NCBI GenBank assembly: GCA_004154925.1
Contig: QJNS01000071.1
Span: 1 to 64,000 of the forward strand
DNA from: Monosporascus cannonballus
Lineage: Eukaryota; Ascomycota; Sordariomycetes; Xylariales
Direction: 5' to 3'
Length of the DNA: 64,000 nucleotides
Under the pieces are notes generated by a model. The model saw only the letters and a program-made list of their open reading frames with translations, had not been told where the DNA came from and did no database searches. The stretch's first letter is position 1, and every line of letters starts with the position of its first letter. Shown piece after piece: positions 24,518 through 35,221 of the stretch. The position numbers were made by a program, and so were the translations under genes.

Positions 24518-24707
24518 TGTTACAGGCTAAAGCCTATAGGGCAGCTCGGGCTTACAGAGCGAGCTTCTTAGCCCGAGCTCACCCATATGTATATAAGGAG
24601 CAGCCATCTCGCTAATGGCTAGCTGCTTCTCCCTTTTCCTCCTTACCTTAAATATAAACCTTTATTAGGTCGTATTTCCGTTTAACTTACGTATCGTATC
24701 CGTTATA
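24518..24707 (+). repeat. 5' LTR of element 4a, with two hairpins
   Basis: Starts TGTTACAGGC and ends GTTATA (RIP-changed GTCACA). It contains a perfect inverted repeat AGCTCGGGCT (24543-24552) and AGCCCGAGCT (24570-24579), and a second one at about 24599-24627 built from AGCAGCCAT and ATGGCTAGCTGCT. Both are also recognisable in the 3' LTR. Confidence 0.92.
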
Positions 24708-24759
24708 TATATTTAAGGTTATAACTTATTATAACTTCCAGAAAATTAGGTAAAAGCGA

Positions 24760-26750
24760 AACGTTTCCTAAAAATACCTTAATTATAGATAATCAAATAA
24801 AAAAAGTTTTATAGCAAAATAATTGCAACGTAATATAACCGACAAAACCATAAGCGAGCCTATAATATTAATTTTATTCGAAACCATTAAGGAAAATTTA
24901 TAATATTAATGGTTTGTAAACATATTTTAAAAGCTTAATATATAACAAAAGAAGTTTGCTAAATTAGTTTTTAGCCGTAATAAAACGATAAGTAATTTGC
25001 TTAACCGGATAACGGAAGTGGAAAAATACTTTTTTATAAAAACGGAAAAAAAAGGCCCTTATAAGATAGGACCCGTTTCGTTAAAGACTTATAGTAGGTT
25101 TACCGCTTAATAACGCGTTCGCAGGAACGAATCGTAAGCCTATAAAATAACTTTCGTAAAACGGGAAATAAAAAACATTTTATTTGTTTTTCGCCATATT
25201 CCGTACGAAAATAAAAGGAAACCGGTTTATTTCCAGCTTTTTTATAATAATTTATTTAAGTATTATAATATTTATATTTGCCGAAAAATAATTACGATTT
25301 ACTTATTAATTCGAAATAAGAGGATTACGAAATATTTTTAATATCGATAATTTTTTTATATAAAAAAATAATTCGAAAATAAATAAGCGGTATAATCCGG
25401 AAAAAGTAATTATAATATATAAAGTAAGAGAATTATTAACGGTTTTAAAATTATTTATTAGATTTTAAGCTTAAATTAACTGAATATAAAAACCTAATAT
25501 AACCTTTAATAATTAAGTTAATTTCCCTGAACGCCGGTATTAATATATAATTTTGTAACGCGTTAATTACGAAAAATATATTTTATAACGATTATAACCG
25601 TTAAGTACGTGAGGTAAAAAAAGTAATTAATCGTTTAAAGGTTTTGCTTAATTATTATATAGGTAAAGAAATAACGATTTGGTATTTCGGTAAAAAAAGC
25701 GGAATAATTAATTAATAACAATACGTTAATTAAACCAATAAACCAGCTTAAATAATAAATATTTAAAAAAATATATTTATAACCGACGTCGCGTAATTAA
25801 TTATGTTAATTTTTAAATTTACGGATTAATAACGAGATAATTAAAAAAACCGATTTAAAAATAATTTAAGATAAGATTCGGATAACCGGCCTTATGCGAA
25901 ATAATTTTCCGACAACGAAATAAAAGTTCGGAAACGGAAAAAATAATATTTCCGTTACGCCGTTACGAATTATTCGAACTGGGAATACCTTAAATACAAA
26001 TCTATAAAACGGCTTTATCTGGCTAAGACGGAGGTTACGGTAACGAACTTACAGGATACCGTTAACAAGAATAACGATTCAAATAACGAAAATTTAAAAA
26101 AATCACTTTTATTAAAAGTTATTAATAAAGAAAGGACGTAATAACAAATGTAAAAAATTAATAATAAATTAAATAAAATTTCTTTATACTAAACGCCATA
26201 ATTAATAATATTATATATATAAACGTCCTAATCGATAATAAATATATTTATTATTTTGCATTTAATATAGGCTAATCCGTTATTTAAAGTTATAACGTAA
26301 ATTTATTATACCTTATCGGTTAAAATTAACGAAAAATAACGAACTTATAATAACCGTAATCCGAAAAATTACTTACGTTAACGTAAATTTAAACGGCCGC
26401 CGAAAACGAATTTGGGAATACGGAATTAAAAACTTATTTTATTTTTTTATCCTACGAGAACCTTGAATGGAATATAATAATATCGTATACGAAACGAAAT
26501 AACGGTTTATCCGTTTTGCGGATAACGTTATTACGCCTATATTACGCAAAAAAATGGTTCGATAAAGAACTTAAGGACAGTTTAAAAGGCGGTTATAAAA
26601 ATATAAAAAGATTTATTTAATAATAATTATAACCTTTATAGCGATAACACGGTAAACCTACCGTAAAAAAATCGGATATAGTTATTCGCAATTTTTATAA
26701 AGGATATTAATAAGGCCCTAAAGGTAAAACCGCAATTAATCTCTAAGAAT
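24760..26750 (+). pseudogene. gag/protease region relic of element 4a
   Basis: Assigned by position between the 5' LTR and the RT. Stops are dense and neither a knuckle nor a protease DSG is clear. Some stretches keep GC-richer codons (for example near 25960-26060) but no frame holds for more than about 25 codons. Confidence 0.45.
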
Positions 26751-26899
26751 ATAACGGAACGTTTTTTTAAAAAGGTACGGAAATTCCGAAACCTTTTTAT
26801 AAATAATAAAGATTTATCGTTATTATTTTCTTATAACAATAATAACATGGCGATAAACCTGGAGATAAATACCTTAGGTTAAGAAAAAGCAGTTTTATG

Positions 26900-27760
26900 G
26901 GAACCCTTATACGGGATATTACAAAAATTGTTAATTTTACGCAAAATATTTATAAATATATTTGACAAAAATTAAATTCGGGCTAATAATTTCTTTATAA
27001 ATATCCTGGTATTATTTGTAAAGAAATTTAATAAGGGTTTCCGGTTTTGCGTAAATTATAAAAAGTTAAATAAAATTAAGAAATAAAACCGTTATCTTTT
27101 TTTGTTAATAAAAAACGTTACAAGCTTTATTATAGGCCCGCTATTTACGAAATTTAACATTTAAACGGCCTTTTACCGGTTATATATTTGCTAAGAAAAC
27201 GAATAAAAGATTATATTCCTTATACGTTTCGGGTTTTTCGAATAATTAATATATTTATTCGGTTTTAATAATATACCGGCTGCTTTTTAATATTATATTA
27301 ATAGTACGCTGGAACGTTATTTTAATAATTTTTGCTCCGTATATATAAATAATGTACTAATTTATGCGTTAGGTTTTCGAACCGATTATATAATTAAAAT
27401 TAAACTAATATTTTTTTATTTAGCGGAGGCAAAATGAAAGCTAAACCTGGATATATGCGAATTTATAATTTAAGAAAAGAAATACTTAAAGTTTATTATC
27501 GAAATAAAAATAAGTTTAAAAACTAAGTTTAAGAAAATAATCGTTATTCGGGAATAAAAGGCCTTTATTAATATAAAAAGGTTAAAAACTTTATTAAATT
27601 CGCTAACTTTTACCGAATTTTTATAAAGAATTTTAATAAAGTAATAGTTTCCTTTTTACGATTAACTAAAAAAGGAATTTTTTTCCGCTGGAAAAACGAA
27701 AAGTAATAAGTTTTTAACCGATGTAAAAAACTTTGTATTATAACGTTTATTTTAATATAT
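26900..27760 (+). pseudogene. RT relic of element 4a
   Basis: Frame at about 27240-27410: LFGFNNIPAAFQYYINSTLE, then FCSVYINNVLIYALGFRTDY. This is the FGL.NAPATFQ..IN and Y.DDVLIYS pair of gypsy RT, with the catalytic Asp-Asp turned into Asn-Asn. Downstream (27580-27690) [15 protein letters not shown] and [10 protein letters not shown] give the thumb and the start of the RNase H linker. The order and spacing are very convincing; the enzyme is dead. Confidence 0.9.
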
Positions 27761-27769
27761 TAGGACCCC

Positions 27770-28640
27770 AAAAAAATAATAATAAATGCAAATTATTCCG
27801 GTTAGGTAATTGAAAAATATTTATCCTAATTCGATTTATTAAGACGTTTACAATTAATTACGTACTTTTTAAGGAAAATATCGCCAGTTAAATATAATTA
27901 CGAAATATACGATAAAAAGTTATTAATTATTATTAAAATATTAATGAAATAAACAAAGAATTTTAAAAATTAATTAACTTTTTTATAATCCTAATAAATT
28001 ATGCAAACCTTTAATATTTTATAAGTATTTATAAACTTATTAAAAAGTAAATTTAATAAGCCAGCTTTTAATCCTTTTTTAATTTGATATTTAAATATTA
28101 TTTTAATAAATTAATAAACCGATCCGATATTATGTTTTGCAAATTATAAAACATATTTTATAGCAAAAAAGATATTAAATTTAAAAAGCGGATAATTCGA
28201 TTAATTAAGAAAAAATAATTATTTAACGAGTTAATACGGATTTAGGAAGTTTTAATAATTATAATTTACCTAAAACAAGATAATAATGAATAACTAATTA
28301 TACTTCTTAATAAAAAAGTATTTTTCGAAAAAAGCTTTTAAAAAATATAAGATTTAAAAATTATTGAAAATAAAACCTTAAATATGGTATATACCACCGT
28401 AGCCCAAAAATTATGTAATTTCCCCTTAGTTATAAATACGGTAAAACCTTTTATAACGAAATATTTTCTTAATTTTAGGGATTTCTTATAATTTAAAAAA
28501 CGTATTTAGATTTTTATTTAAGAACCGTTCCGGATATTATTAATTTAATAAGTATATAATTTCCATATTACCGACCATCTAAAAAAAATATTATATTAAT
28601 AATATTAATCCGTAATTATTATTAGCCGGCATAAATTTTA
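27770..28640 (+). pseudogene. RNase H and linker relic of element 4a
   Basis: Placed by position between the RT thumb and the integrase core. RNase H landmarks are not legible beyond short Asp- and Asn-rich pieces. The DNA remains collinear with the expected length of a gypsy RNase H plus the integrase zinc-binding part. Confidence 0.45.
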
Positions 28641-28679
28641 GGATATATATCGTTTCCGCCTTAATTATAATATATATAA

Positions 28680-29640
28680 TAAGTTAAACGTATAAAAAAA
28701 ACAAAAAAAGTTATTACGGCCTTTATTTATTTTAAACCAATTTTATTTAGATTTTTCGGTAAACTTTATAATTAATTTATTAATAAGGCCCAAAAAAATA
28801 TTTATCTTTTATGGTATTTTACGATTCTTTAACAAAAACGGTTATTTTAGAATTAATATTTAATATGGACGTTAAAATAAACGTTTAACGCTTTATTATT
28901 TGTTATTAAAAATATTACAATTTTTCTAAAAAATTAATATTTAATAAAGGGAGTAATTAAACGAATAAATTTTGAATTTATTTACATAACCTAATAAATA
29001 TATAATAATAGCTTAATATATTTTTTTGTTTTTAAATGGACGGAATTACAAAAAAGATTAATTAAAGAATTTTATATATTTCCGTTATTTTATACGTTAT
29101 ATATAATATAATTAGGCCGAATTTTTACCGGCAGCATAATTAGCGCTTAATAATAAAAAGTTTTCGTTAAAGATAAATTCTTTTTTTAAATTTACGGATA
29201 TAATATAAAACTTATTAATAAGGTATTAATAATTTTTTAATTAACATTTAAGGCAAAAAAGTTATTATTTTTGTTAACAAATTACGAAAAAATGCGGAAT
29301 TGATATAAGCTATTATGGCATTAATATAAGCCCGGATAAAATAATTAATTAACGTCTTTAAAAAGCAAATACCGTATTTCGAAATAAAAAACCTAATATA
29401 ATTAAATTTAAAAAACGTAATTATTTTGTAATTATTTAAAGAATTATTTGACATATACGTTAAATATAAGGTTATTATAATTATGTGGCATAATACCGTA
29501 AAATTAAATATATTATCGGGAATATATTTAAAATTTAATATAAATTTCCTAAAAATAATAATAAAAAATCAGTTTATTTTACCAGATTTAAACAATAATT
29601 AATTTATACCAATATTATTAAAAAATATATAATAAAATAT
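28680..29640 (+). pseudogene. integrase relic of element 4a
   Basis: From about 28735: FYLDFSVNFIINLLIRPKK, matching the place where functional chromoviral integrases read I.MDFI..LP.S, followed by LRFFNKNGYFRIN at about 28815-28855 (V.VDR..K..HF.P region). Further core motifs are broken. The minus-strand frame at 29248-29454 is an antisense shadow of this gene. Confidence 0.7.
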
Positions 29641-29669
29641 TTATTAAAGGCCGAAAATAAGCGTATAAG

Positions 29670-29830
29670 TTGCGGTTGCCGAAAAACATTATCCGTAAAA
29701 TGGGTAGGTTACGCCTAACCAATATAGGAATTATGTAATAATTTCGAAAATATAATTACCTTTAATAATTTCGAAAAATTATTCGGAAACGGAAACGTGG
29801 TCGGCGAAAACGTAAAAGCATAAATAGGAA
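29670..29830 (+). pseudogene. Chromodomain relic of element 4a
   Basis: The frame reads LSVKWVGYA*PI*EL at about 29692-29735, equivalent to the conserved V-KW-GY....W-E core of chromodomains (the stops fall where Glu/Gln and Trp are expected), then NNFENIITFNNFEKLFGNG to about 29795. Chromodomains at the integrase end bind methylated histone H3 and steer insertion to heterochromatin. That fits this element's place inside another transposon. Confidence 0.82.
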
Positions 29831-29909
29831 CAAAAGAAAAAAAATATAAACAAAGCCGCCGCCGCCTTGCCGTAATTTCGTTATTCCTTAAAGGCGAGGA
29901 AAAGGGTAA

Positions 29910-30099
29910 TATTATAGGCTAAAACCTATAGGGCAGCTCGGGCTTACGGAACGAGCTTTTTAGCCGGAGCTTACCCATATGTATATAGAGAGCAGCCACC
30001 TCGCTGGTGGCTAACTGTTTCTCCCCTTCCCTCCTTACCTTGAATATAAACCTTTGTTAGGCCGTGCCTCCGTTTAACCTATGCATCGTGCCCGTCACA
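29910..30099 (+). repeat. 3' LTR of element 4a
   Basis: 190 bp, ends CCCGTCACA before TSD aattt. The end half (CCTTGAATATAAACC, GTGCCTCCG) is much less mutated than in the 5' LTR. It keeps the AGCTCGGGCT hairpin arm; the other arm has one change (AGCCGGAGCT). Confidence 0.93.
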
Positions 30100-30104
30100 A
30101 ATTT

Positions 30105-32139
30105 GATAAGAAAATTTATAATAATTAAAAATTTATAGTTTTTTAAAACTAATAATAATTATAATTTTCCATAAAGTTTCTACTCTTATATTTTGTTTAT
30201 TATAAAAATTATATTATCGTCGAACTTTTTAAATTACTATTTTTATTTTTAGAAAATAATGAAGAAGGTAAAATTAATTTAAAGTTTTGAAAATTTTTTC
30301 ATGTCCATATAACTTATATTTGTATATGTTATATCTTAAATTTTTTTAATATTGTTTTAGCAGTTATAAATTGTTTATCTTTTTATTTTTTTAAAATTAT
30401 TATATAGTATAAGTTGAATTTTTATAATTTGAATTTATCGTAAAAACTTGCTTTTAAAAAATTGCCGAAAATATTGTAATAAAGTTTAGTTAACGCTTTT
30501 TTGGAAACACCGGTTATTTATGTAATATATTCGCTTTGCTGTTTTTTAAACTTGTTTTCTAAATAATAACGAAATCGAAATTCCTTATTTTTTCTGCATA
30601 TAATAATTATTATCTGGGAGGTCTTTTAGCTATAATAAAACGGACAAATATTTAATAATCCGTATAAATCTTGATTTAATAAAGATTCTTTTAAGAAAAT
30701 ACCTGAATTTTCGAAAACCTATAATAATAACCAGAAACGTTTTATTTAGAATAACGTGATTAAATTTGGCTTTTTTTAATTTATATCGAAGAAATACGAT
30801 AAAATATAATTTGTCGTAATTATTTTGATATCCCGTTATTACGTTTAATACGTAATCTGAAATATCGGTTTTTAATTCGATAACCTTTACAAAATCGTAT
30901 ATAATTAATATTAATCGTTTAATAATTATATTTTTAATTTTTTAGAATGCTCTATTTATTTATAGAGTTTATATAAATTCTTTTTTAGATAAAACTTATT
31001 AAGAGTATAATAATTTTACTAAAGTTCAGGATAAACGTCTTGAAATAATAAACAAATCTAACAATATCTATATTTCATACATTATAATTAATATTTCTCT
31101 TTTTATAATTATAACGATTTTGTATATATTTATATTAATATATTCCAAAATAATAATATATCTTAGATATTCTATTTTCTATTTATGAAATAAATCGTTT
31201 TTGTATTAATTCATAATTTAATATTTTATATCGTTCTAACAATTTTATAAATATATTTGATAAACACTTTTTTCATTTTTAAATAAATAACGATGTCGTC
31301 AAGGTAATACATAATAAAACCATTAAAGTATTTTCGCAATATAAAATTTATTATCGATCAAAAAATTGTTAATACGTTCGTAGATCTTATATATGCAATT
31401 AAGTATTTAAAAAAATCTATATTTTGTTTAAAAATTATTTTTATTCATGTTTATTTTTACTTTCAAAAACATTATATTTAATTTGAAAAGTAAATATTAT
31501 AAATTATATAATTGCATAATATCAGGGTTTTCTTTGATAATTAATAATAATATTATTTAAATCTCAATAATTAATTATCGGTTATAATTTCTTATTTATT
31601 TCAAGTATGAAACATATGAGACATTTTACTAGTATTTTCGAATGTTAAATCTATTTTCTTTTACTTAATGTTTCCCATATCATTTAGAAATATTTCATTT
31701 ATTTTTGTTAAAATTATAAATAACGTAAAACGTTATAAATATACTTTTTTAAAAAATCATTTGGTGCTTTTACTTACTGTATTGTTTTAATATGGCATTT
31801 AATTTTTTCTTTAAAAAAACTAATTATTTTTATACTATGAACATAATATATTTATAAAATCTTATAATTTGTAAAGTTAATATTTTAAATCGGTATTTAC
31901 TTACGTATATTTTGCTTTAGTAATCATAATAATATATCGTATTCTTTAATACTGATTCTTTTTTTATATTTTATTCTTTTGAGTAATAAGATATTTGTCG
32001 TATTTTTATATTTATATTCGTCGCTGTTTCTGATCGAATATTAAGATTTTAATATTTTTTCCGTCGACGAGATGTAAAACGAAATTTTCCTAATTAGTTT
32101 CTTTGTTAATTTAGATTCCGTATCAATATATTTCATAGT
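30105..32139 (-). pseudogene. pol relic of element 1b (integrase, RNase H, RT)
   Basis: Minus strand, collinear with 1a 2000-3780. The catalytic site of RT is intact here: MYYLDDIVIYL, with YLDD at 31306-31295. The block around 30500-30800 aligns closely with 2150-2440 of 1a and corresponds to RNase H. The RT N-terminal half runs up to 32139, where the family 8 insert follows. Stops and indels are abundant, so the intact box is chance survival and not evidence of activity. Confidence 0.85.
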
Positions 32140-32144
32140 AATCC

Positions 32145-32318
32145 TATAAGATAAGCGATAGCGCGACGCTAACCACTAGACCAAAAGATCAACAATTCCA
32201 AACCTCTCTAGGCTATATTAGCAACTAGTTACTTTTCTTGATATTTGGAAACGTCTTATCAGGATATATAGAGTCCTGTTCTAGCCCTTTTGGCTATAGG
32301 AGGCTGCATTATCTTACA
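32145..32318 (-). mobile_element. Family 8 insert: 174-bp solo LTR or MITE with a tRNA-like box A
   Basis: Interrupts 1b relative to 1a, where the sequence is continuous near 3800-3825. Flanks aatcc (32140-32144) and aattc (32319-32323) form a 5-bp TSD with one C/T difference. The ends are inverted: TATAAGATAA and TTATCTTACA. On the minus strand it begins TGTAAGATAATGCAGCC. Near its minus-strand 3' end is TGGTCTAGTGGTTAGC (box A at 32173-32183), as at the 5' end of a tRNA gene; no box B follows. Composition is normal rather than RIP-like. A solo LTR is favoured by the 5-bp TSD; a tRNA-derived MITE or SINE fragment is possible. Confidence 0.72.
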
Positions 32319-32323
32319 AATTC

Positions 32324-33809
32324 TGAGATTATATCGTAATTCTTAAATAAAACGATATTAAAATTATTTATTTACTATCGTCTTTAAATAAAGATCTTAA
32401 GATATTTAATTTTAGATTTGATTTTTGCGTTACTACAATCAAAATCGTAGCTTTTGACATTCGTAATTATATAAGGTTTTAACTTTTGTTTTTATCGTAA
32501 TTTAAATTTATTTATAACCTTTAGTATAATGTAATTACCGCTTAAAGTTTTATAATTTATTATTGCTATATACTAGTACGTTCAGATTCGTATTTCTAGC
32601 GTAATAAAGTTATTAACGGTTTTTATAGTTACGTTTAAAAACCTTTTTTTGGGAATTTCTTTTACCTTTTTTGGGTTTCCTTATTTTAGAACGTTTTTAT
32701 GTGTAATTCTTTTTTAATTCTTTTTCGAATTTGCTAAAACCTATTTATATTTTTTCGTATATTAGGTTAAGCTGTTATATTTGTCTTTTTTGTTGGCGCA
32801 AGTATTCTATAAGTTGCATTAATTTATTTAATTAGTTTATAATTCTTTGCTTTATTAAATCAATTGTTTTGTATATGGCGTACGGTATCTTTTTAAGCTT
32901 TTTGTAATTTGTCGTTTTCTTAATAAAGTTTCTAAGTACACTGTCGAATTCTTTTCTTTAAAACCCATTTTTTAAAGTTTATAATAAAGGCTAATTAAAA
33001 ATAAAAATCCGTAATAGACTTCTGAGAATATTTCTTTAAGGTGTTTTAAATTAACCTTTCGCAAGTTAATAATTATCTTAATTATAAAATCTCCTAAAAG
33101 TTCTTCTTTAAATTATTATTTTTTTCTGGCGAATTTTATTACGTTATTTATCCATCGATATTGTTTTATAAAGTAATAATTCAAAAATATTAATTTTACC
33201 GTTTGTAAATTTTAGTATTTCAGCTTTAATTAAGATACTTAAATAATTTATATATATATATATAATATAGTAATCAATAGACTTCTTTATTCTTTACACA
33301 TTGGGCATTTCTATCGCCTATAATATATGGCGTATATTTTACCATATTAATCAAGTATTCCGGGATAAATATTTTCTATGTATTTCTAGTACTTTTTTAA
33401 ATATTCTTTTACGACGTTTTGTTATTTTTCTAACTTTTTTAAATCACTTTCTAGGCCTTTTATATCCCGCGTCGAATTTCTTATTGTAATAACCCTTATT
33501 CGTATTAGGCTGTAGTTATGTTAATAACTTTATTATTATTTTTTAATTATTCTTAGATTATTTTTTCACTACAGATATCTAATTATCTTATTACGGCTTT
33601 TTAAGTTTCGAATATTTATAAATCTTATATCTTATATTTGTCTTATTAAAATATTTAATCCAATTTTAATTTCGTTTATAGATAATATTAAGTTTTATAG
33701 GTTTCAGTATAATATTATAAAAAATTATTATTTTAGAAAATACAAATAATAACTATATACTTAATCTTGTTATTATATTTATCTTGAATATTTTTTATGC
33801 GTTTTAATA
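32324..33809 (-). pseudogene. protease/gag relic of element 1b
   Basis: The stretch 32570-32650 (plus-strand words GTAATAAAGTTATTAACGG) aligns with the protease start of 1a (12540-12610) and 1c (51150-51250). A knuckle remnant with the right spacing, Y-FN-K-TNIR-Y-KIYK-Y, lies at about 33657-33612. Gag continues across the solo LTR into 34027-34852. The plus-strand frame 33301-33489 is a shadow. Confidence 0.7.
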
Positions 33810-33814
33810 TATTA

Positions 33815-34021
33815 TGAGAAAACAGTCTTTATGAGGATAAGGCTGGTAGCCGACCAGCCACCGATCAGCCAACGACCCACTTATTAATATAAATTCACCA
33901 TGTGGCAGCTAGTGGGAAACGCTAGATGGAAATAACCTAATACACTTACTTCTTAAAATACGCGTTACGACTGGTCGGAGATCACCTCATCCAAGCTCAC
34001 AGCTGTCCATTATCTTATACA
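33815..34021 (+). mobile_element. Family 3 solo LTR
   Basis: 207 bp, TGAGAAAACAGTC to TTATCTTATACA, with a perfect TSD tatta (33810-33814 and 34022-34026). It matches both LTRs of 3a and is less mutated than either in places (AGCCGACCAGCCACCGATCAG; GGTCGGAGATCACCTCATCC). No internal sequence is present, so it is a recombination product between two LTRs. It splits the gag of element 1b. Confidence 0.94.
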
Positions 34022-34026
34022 TATTA

Positions 34027-34852
34027 TCTGTTATCGATCTTAATTATGATAACAATATGATTTAATAAGGATTTAAATAGATTTATTTGAAATACCTTTT
34101 CTGACTTTCTTTTCAGGCTATTTAAAAAGTTAGATATTAATGTTTTTTTGTATTTAATTTAATTTAAAAATTAGCTAAATAAACTTATCGCTGTAATTAG
34201 ACGTTAATTTCTTTTATCGTAATTATTTTATTTGTATTTCAGCTCTATTTTTTATTTATTATTTTAAATACTTTCGTTGATACTTTTTTAAACTATTCGC
34301 AATCGTTATATATTCGTTTTATTTCAAAATTGTGTCTTTATATTAGTAATGTAACATATTTGTTTATCGCAAAATCGAATTAAAAAATCGTCTTTCTAGT
34401 AAATTGTATTATTACAAATCTTATTTGTAAGAAAAATGGAATAAGTTAAAAAGAAAAATATCTAAAATATATTTCATATTATGTTAAAAATAATTATCGT
34501 TTCGTAAAAGTATTATCAAATAATTTAAGCTTCGAAAATTTAAAACCTTTTTTTAATTTTTAATAGAATTTAACAATATAATTGGGTTTAGTTTAAAAGG
34601 TTTCCTAATATCTGGGGTTTTACTTTTACCTTTAAGTTTTTCGTATACTGTTTGAAATAATCTAGTACAATTAATGGTTTCTCTTGAAAATAGATACAGC
34701 GTACGTTTAGAAGGCCTAATCGTCGAAGAATATCCTCCTTAGTTCAACGAGATTATAACTTTTTCTCCTTTAAATTTATATTTTTATAAAAGAATTCTGA
34801 AATTAATTTCTAGTTAATGAATATGGTATTAACAATATTATTTAAAAAGGTT
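34027..34852 (-). pseudogene. 5' gag and leader relic of element 1b
   Basis: Continues the gag of 1b on the minus strand up to the 5' LTR. By position it corresponds to 13700-14645 of 1a. Nothing in it is readable as a domain. Confidence 0.5.
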
Positions 34853-35216
34853 TATAACGTATTACAGCTAGATTGGTTTTTTAATTTTTGAACCTAAGTT
34901 ATACGAATTTATATTAACAGAAATATCGTAGGAATTTAAGTAATAAGATTAATTATATTACGTTTCGCCATATTAAAAAGAGCTTAGACAACGATTTATT
35001 ATTATAAACCACTATTATCTATTTATGGAATTAAGATAGGTAATATATCCTAAATGGATTAATTAGTTTTCTATTAGATTTTGAAATTATTACAGATCTA
35101 ATCCTATTAGATAGAAATAGTTCTCTATGGATCCACTTAGATCTTGTTGCTAAGAGAGATCTAAATTACGTGACCTTCTCGTATAGGTTTGAGCGTTCTT
35201 CGTCTAGTTCGTAACA
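34853..35216 (-). repeat. 5' LTR of element 1b
   Basis: 364 bp, TATAACGTATTACAG to CTAGTTCGTAACA on the plus strand. The outer (U3) part, about 35085-35216, keeps normal composition and repeats the word AGATCT several times (near 35094, 35148 and 35157). The inner part (34853-35060) aligns with 1a, 1c and the solo LTR at 49570. TSD ttatt follows. Confidence 0.9.
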
Positions 35217-35221
35217 TTATT

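Larger units (their letters stand above)
24518..30099 (+). mobile_element. Element 4a: RIP-degraded chromovirus, family 4, full length
   Basis: 5582 bp, LTRs 24518-24707 and 29910-30099, each exactly 190 bp. The TSD aattt is perfect (24513-24517 and 30100-30104). The polypurine tract AAAGGCGAGGAAAAGGG (29890-29906) precedes the 3' LTR. The interior has RT (YINN box, about 27335), the thumb motif [12 protein letters not shown] (about 27600), integrase, and a C-terminal chromodomain (about 29690-29800). It is inserted in the integrase end of element 1b. Its 5' LTR is more mutated than its 3' LTR. Confidence 0.93.
22525..35216 (-). mobile_element. Element 1b: RIP-degraded chromovirus, family 1, full length with three insertions
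   Basis: LTRs at 22525-22880 (3') and 34853-35216 (5') with a perfect TSD ttatt (22520-22524 and 35217-35221). Minus-strand order from the right: gag, protease (about 32640-32530), RT with an intact YLDD box (31295-31306), integrase, and chromodomain (about 23640-23420). It carries element 4a (24518-30099), the family 8 insert (32145-32318) and a family 3 solo LTR (33815-34021). Without these and their TSDs it is about 6.71 kb, nearly the same as 1c. The polypurine tract is at 22881-22896, pyrimidine-rich on the plus strand. Confidence 0.92.

Noticed and set aside
32145..32200. A tRNA gene at the box A in the family 8 insert
   Set aside because: Only the D-arm part is present; anticodon arm, box B and acceptor pairing are missing.
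33301..33489. 62-codon plus-strand frame
   Set aside because: Antisense to the gag of element 1b next to the degraded knuckle; no support as a gene.
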